Positions 63,724-64,000 of a stretch of DNA of 64,000 bases are shown here, piece after piece. Made by a program: the position numbers and the translations under genes. This stretch comes from an uncultured Litoreibacter sp. GTDB taxonomy: Bacteria; Pseudomonadota; Alphaproteobacteria; Rhodobacterales; Rhodobacteraceae. The stretch lies in the NCBI RefSeq assembly GCF_947501785.1, contig NZ_CANMXB010000001.1:558001-622000 (forward strand), written 5' to 3'. Numbering within the stretch: the stretch's first letter is position 1; each line of letters begins with the position of its first letter. The notes beneath the pieces are model-generated. The model had not been told where the DNA came from. It saw only the letters and a list, made by a program, of their open reading frames with translations, and did no database searches.

Positions 63724-64000
63724 CCTGGCGCGATGTGGCAGAGCCAGAGGCGAGACCGCCCGGGATCATGGGATGGGTCCGGGTCATCTTGCGAGGTGTG
63801 CCTCTTGGTCTGCTGGTCTTTGGCGGGCTTTTGGTCTTGCTGCTGGTTCGCCTCGTTGAACGCCCGATATTTAGGATGCAGCGCCCCATAACACCTGTCA
63901 TTTCACGCAACGTGTGTCGTTGGTCCCTTGTGTTGTTGGGGGTTAGATTCTCCGCCCGGGGCGCACCGATGGCCGAAAAAGGCGCAGTGGTGGCAAATCA
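63720..64000 (+). CDS. olsA: Lyso-ornithine lipid acyltransferase OlsA, N-terminal part
   Basis: Only the first 93 codons are in the window, from GTG 63720 overlapping the olsB stop. One membrane helix (PLGLLVFGGLLVLLLVRLVE, about 30-49) follows a short cytoplasmic start, then ITPVISRNVCRWSLVLLGVR and FSARGAPMAEKGAVVANQ, the approach to the PlsC acyltransferase domain. The H-x4-D motif lies beyond the window end. olsBA together make ornithine lipids. Confidence 0.85.
   Translation, partial: MTWRDVAEPEARPPGIMGWVRVILRGVPLGLLVFGGLLVLLLVRLVERPIFRMQRPITPVISRNVCRWSLVLLGVRFSARGAPMAEKGAVVAN

Overview
The window is about 60% GC, tightly packed, and carries a gene set typical of a marine alphaproteobacterium of the Roseobacter group (Rhodobacteraceae). 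The indicators are the dimethylamine monooxygenase operon dmmDABC, heterotetrameric sarcosine oxidase, an IscR without its cysteine triad at the head of a suf operon, Irr-type operators, the phosphotransferase ChpT, PAS_5, DUF6505/DUF6494/DUF3553 proteins and olsBA. This placement is inferred from gene content; no rRNA is present.

Layout. 1-0.4 kb: the end of an ammonium transporter gene plus a 57-residue membrane peptide. 0.5-4.4 kb: dmmDABC (dimethylamine oxidation). 4.4-6.6 kb: an acetyltransferase and two regulators (XRE-cupin and GlxA/AraC type). 6.6-11.7 kb: soxBDAG on the minus strand. 12-16 kb: a proXVW-like betaine ABC transporter. 16-17.2 kb: a glutathione transferase in a gene-poor stretch. 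17.2-19.7 kb: apbC with small conserved genes. 19.7-33.3 kb: a formate dehydrogenase locus with a cytochrome, a four-cluster ferredoxin, DUF3305/DUF3306, a TorD chaperone, fdhABC, a WD40-cytochrome c fusion and tupBCA tungstate uptake. 33.4-39.8 kb: SDR, dps, copA, DUF2125 and a hydrolase. 39.9-47.7 kb: iscR-nifS-sufB-ybjQ-sufC-sufD-yip1-yip1-sufS. Then come tRNA-Arg(CCG), ltnD, ackA, two cell-wall enzymes, lpxD-acp-KAS, a sigma/anti-sigma pair, a second GlxA-type regulator, aroG, a PAS protein, yicC-gmk-gamma carbonic anhydrase, chpT and olsBA, the last cut by the window end.

How it fits together (inference). The first 33 kb read as a one-carbon and methylated-amine block. Betaine-type compounds are imported. 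Dimethylamine and sarcosine are demethylated, with GcvT-like domains handing C1 units to tetrahydrofolate or releasing formaldehyde. Formate is finally oxidised by a probably tungsten-dependent formate dehydrogenase fed by TupABC. A closely similar 13-bp core motif (YTSAYAGGAAAAT) lies upstream of dmmD, between soxB and proX, and in front of the GlxA-type regulator gene, suggesting one regulon.

The most interesting non-routine observations are that shared motif; a c-type cytochrome whose N-terminus looks like a TupA-type binding protein with its middle removed; the WD40-cytochrome c fusion directly after fdhC; a sarcosine oxidase delta subunit lacking all the expected zinc cysteines; two perfect TTAGAA-N3-TTCTAA palindromes (Irr type) at dps and at iscR-suf; and CtrA-type TTAA-N7-TTAA sites in a window that also encodes ChpT. 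No CRISPR array, intact insertion sequence, prophage or replication origin was seen.
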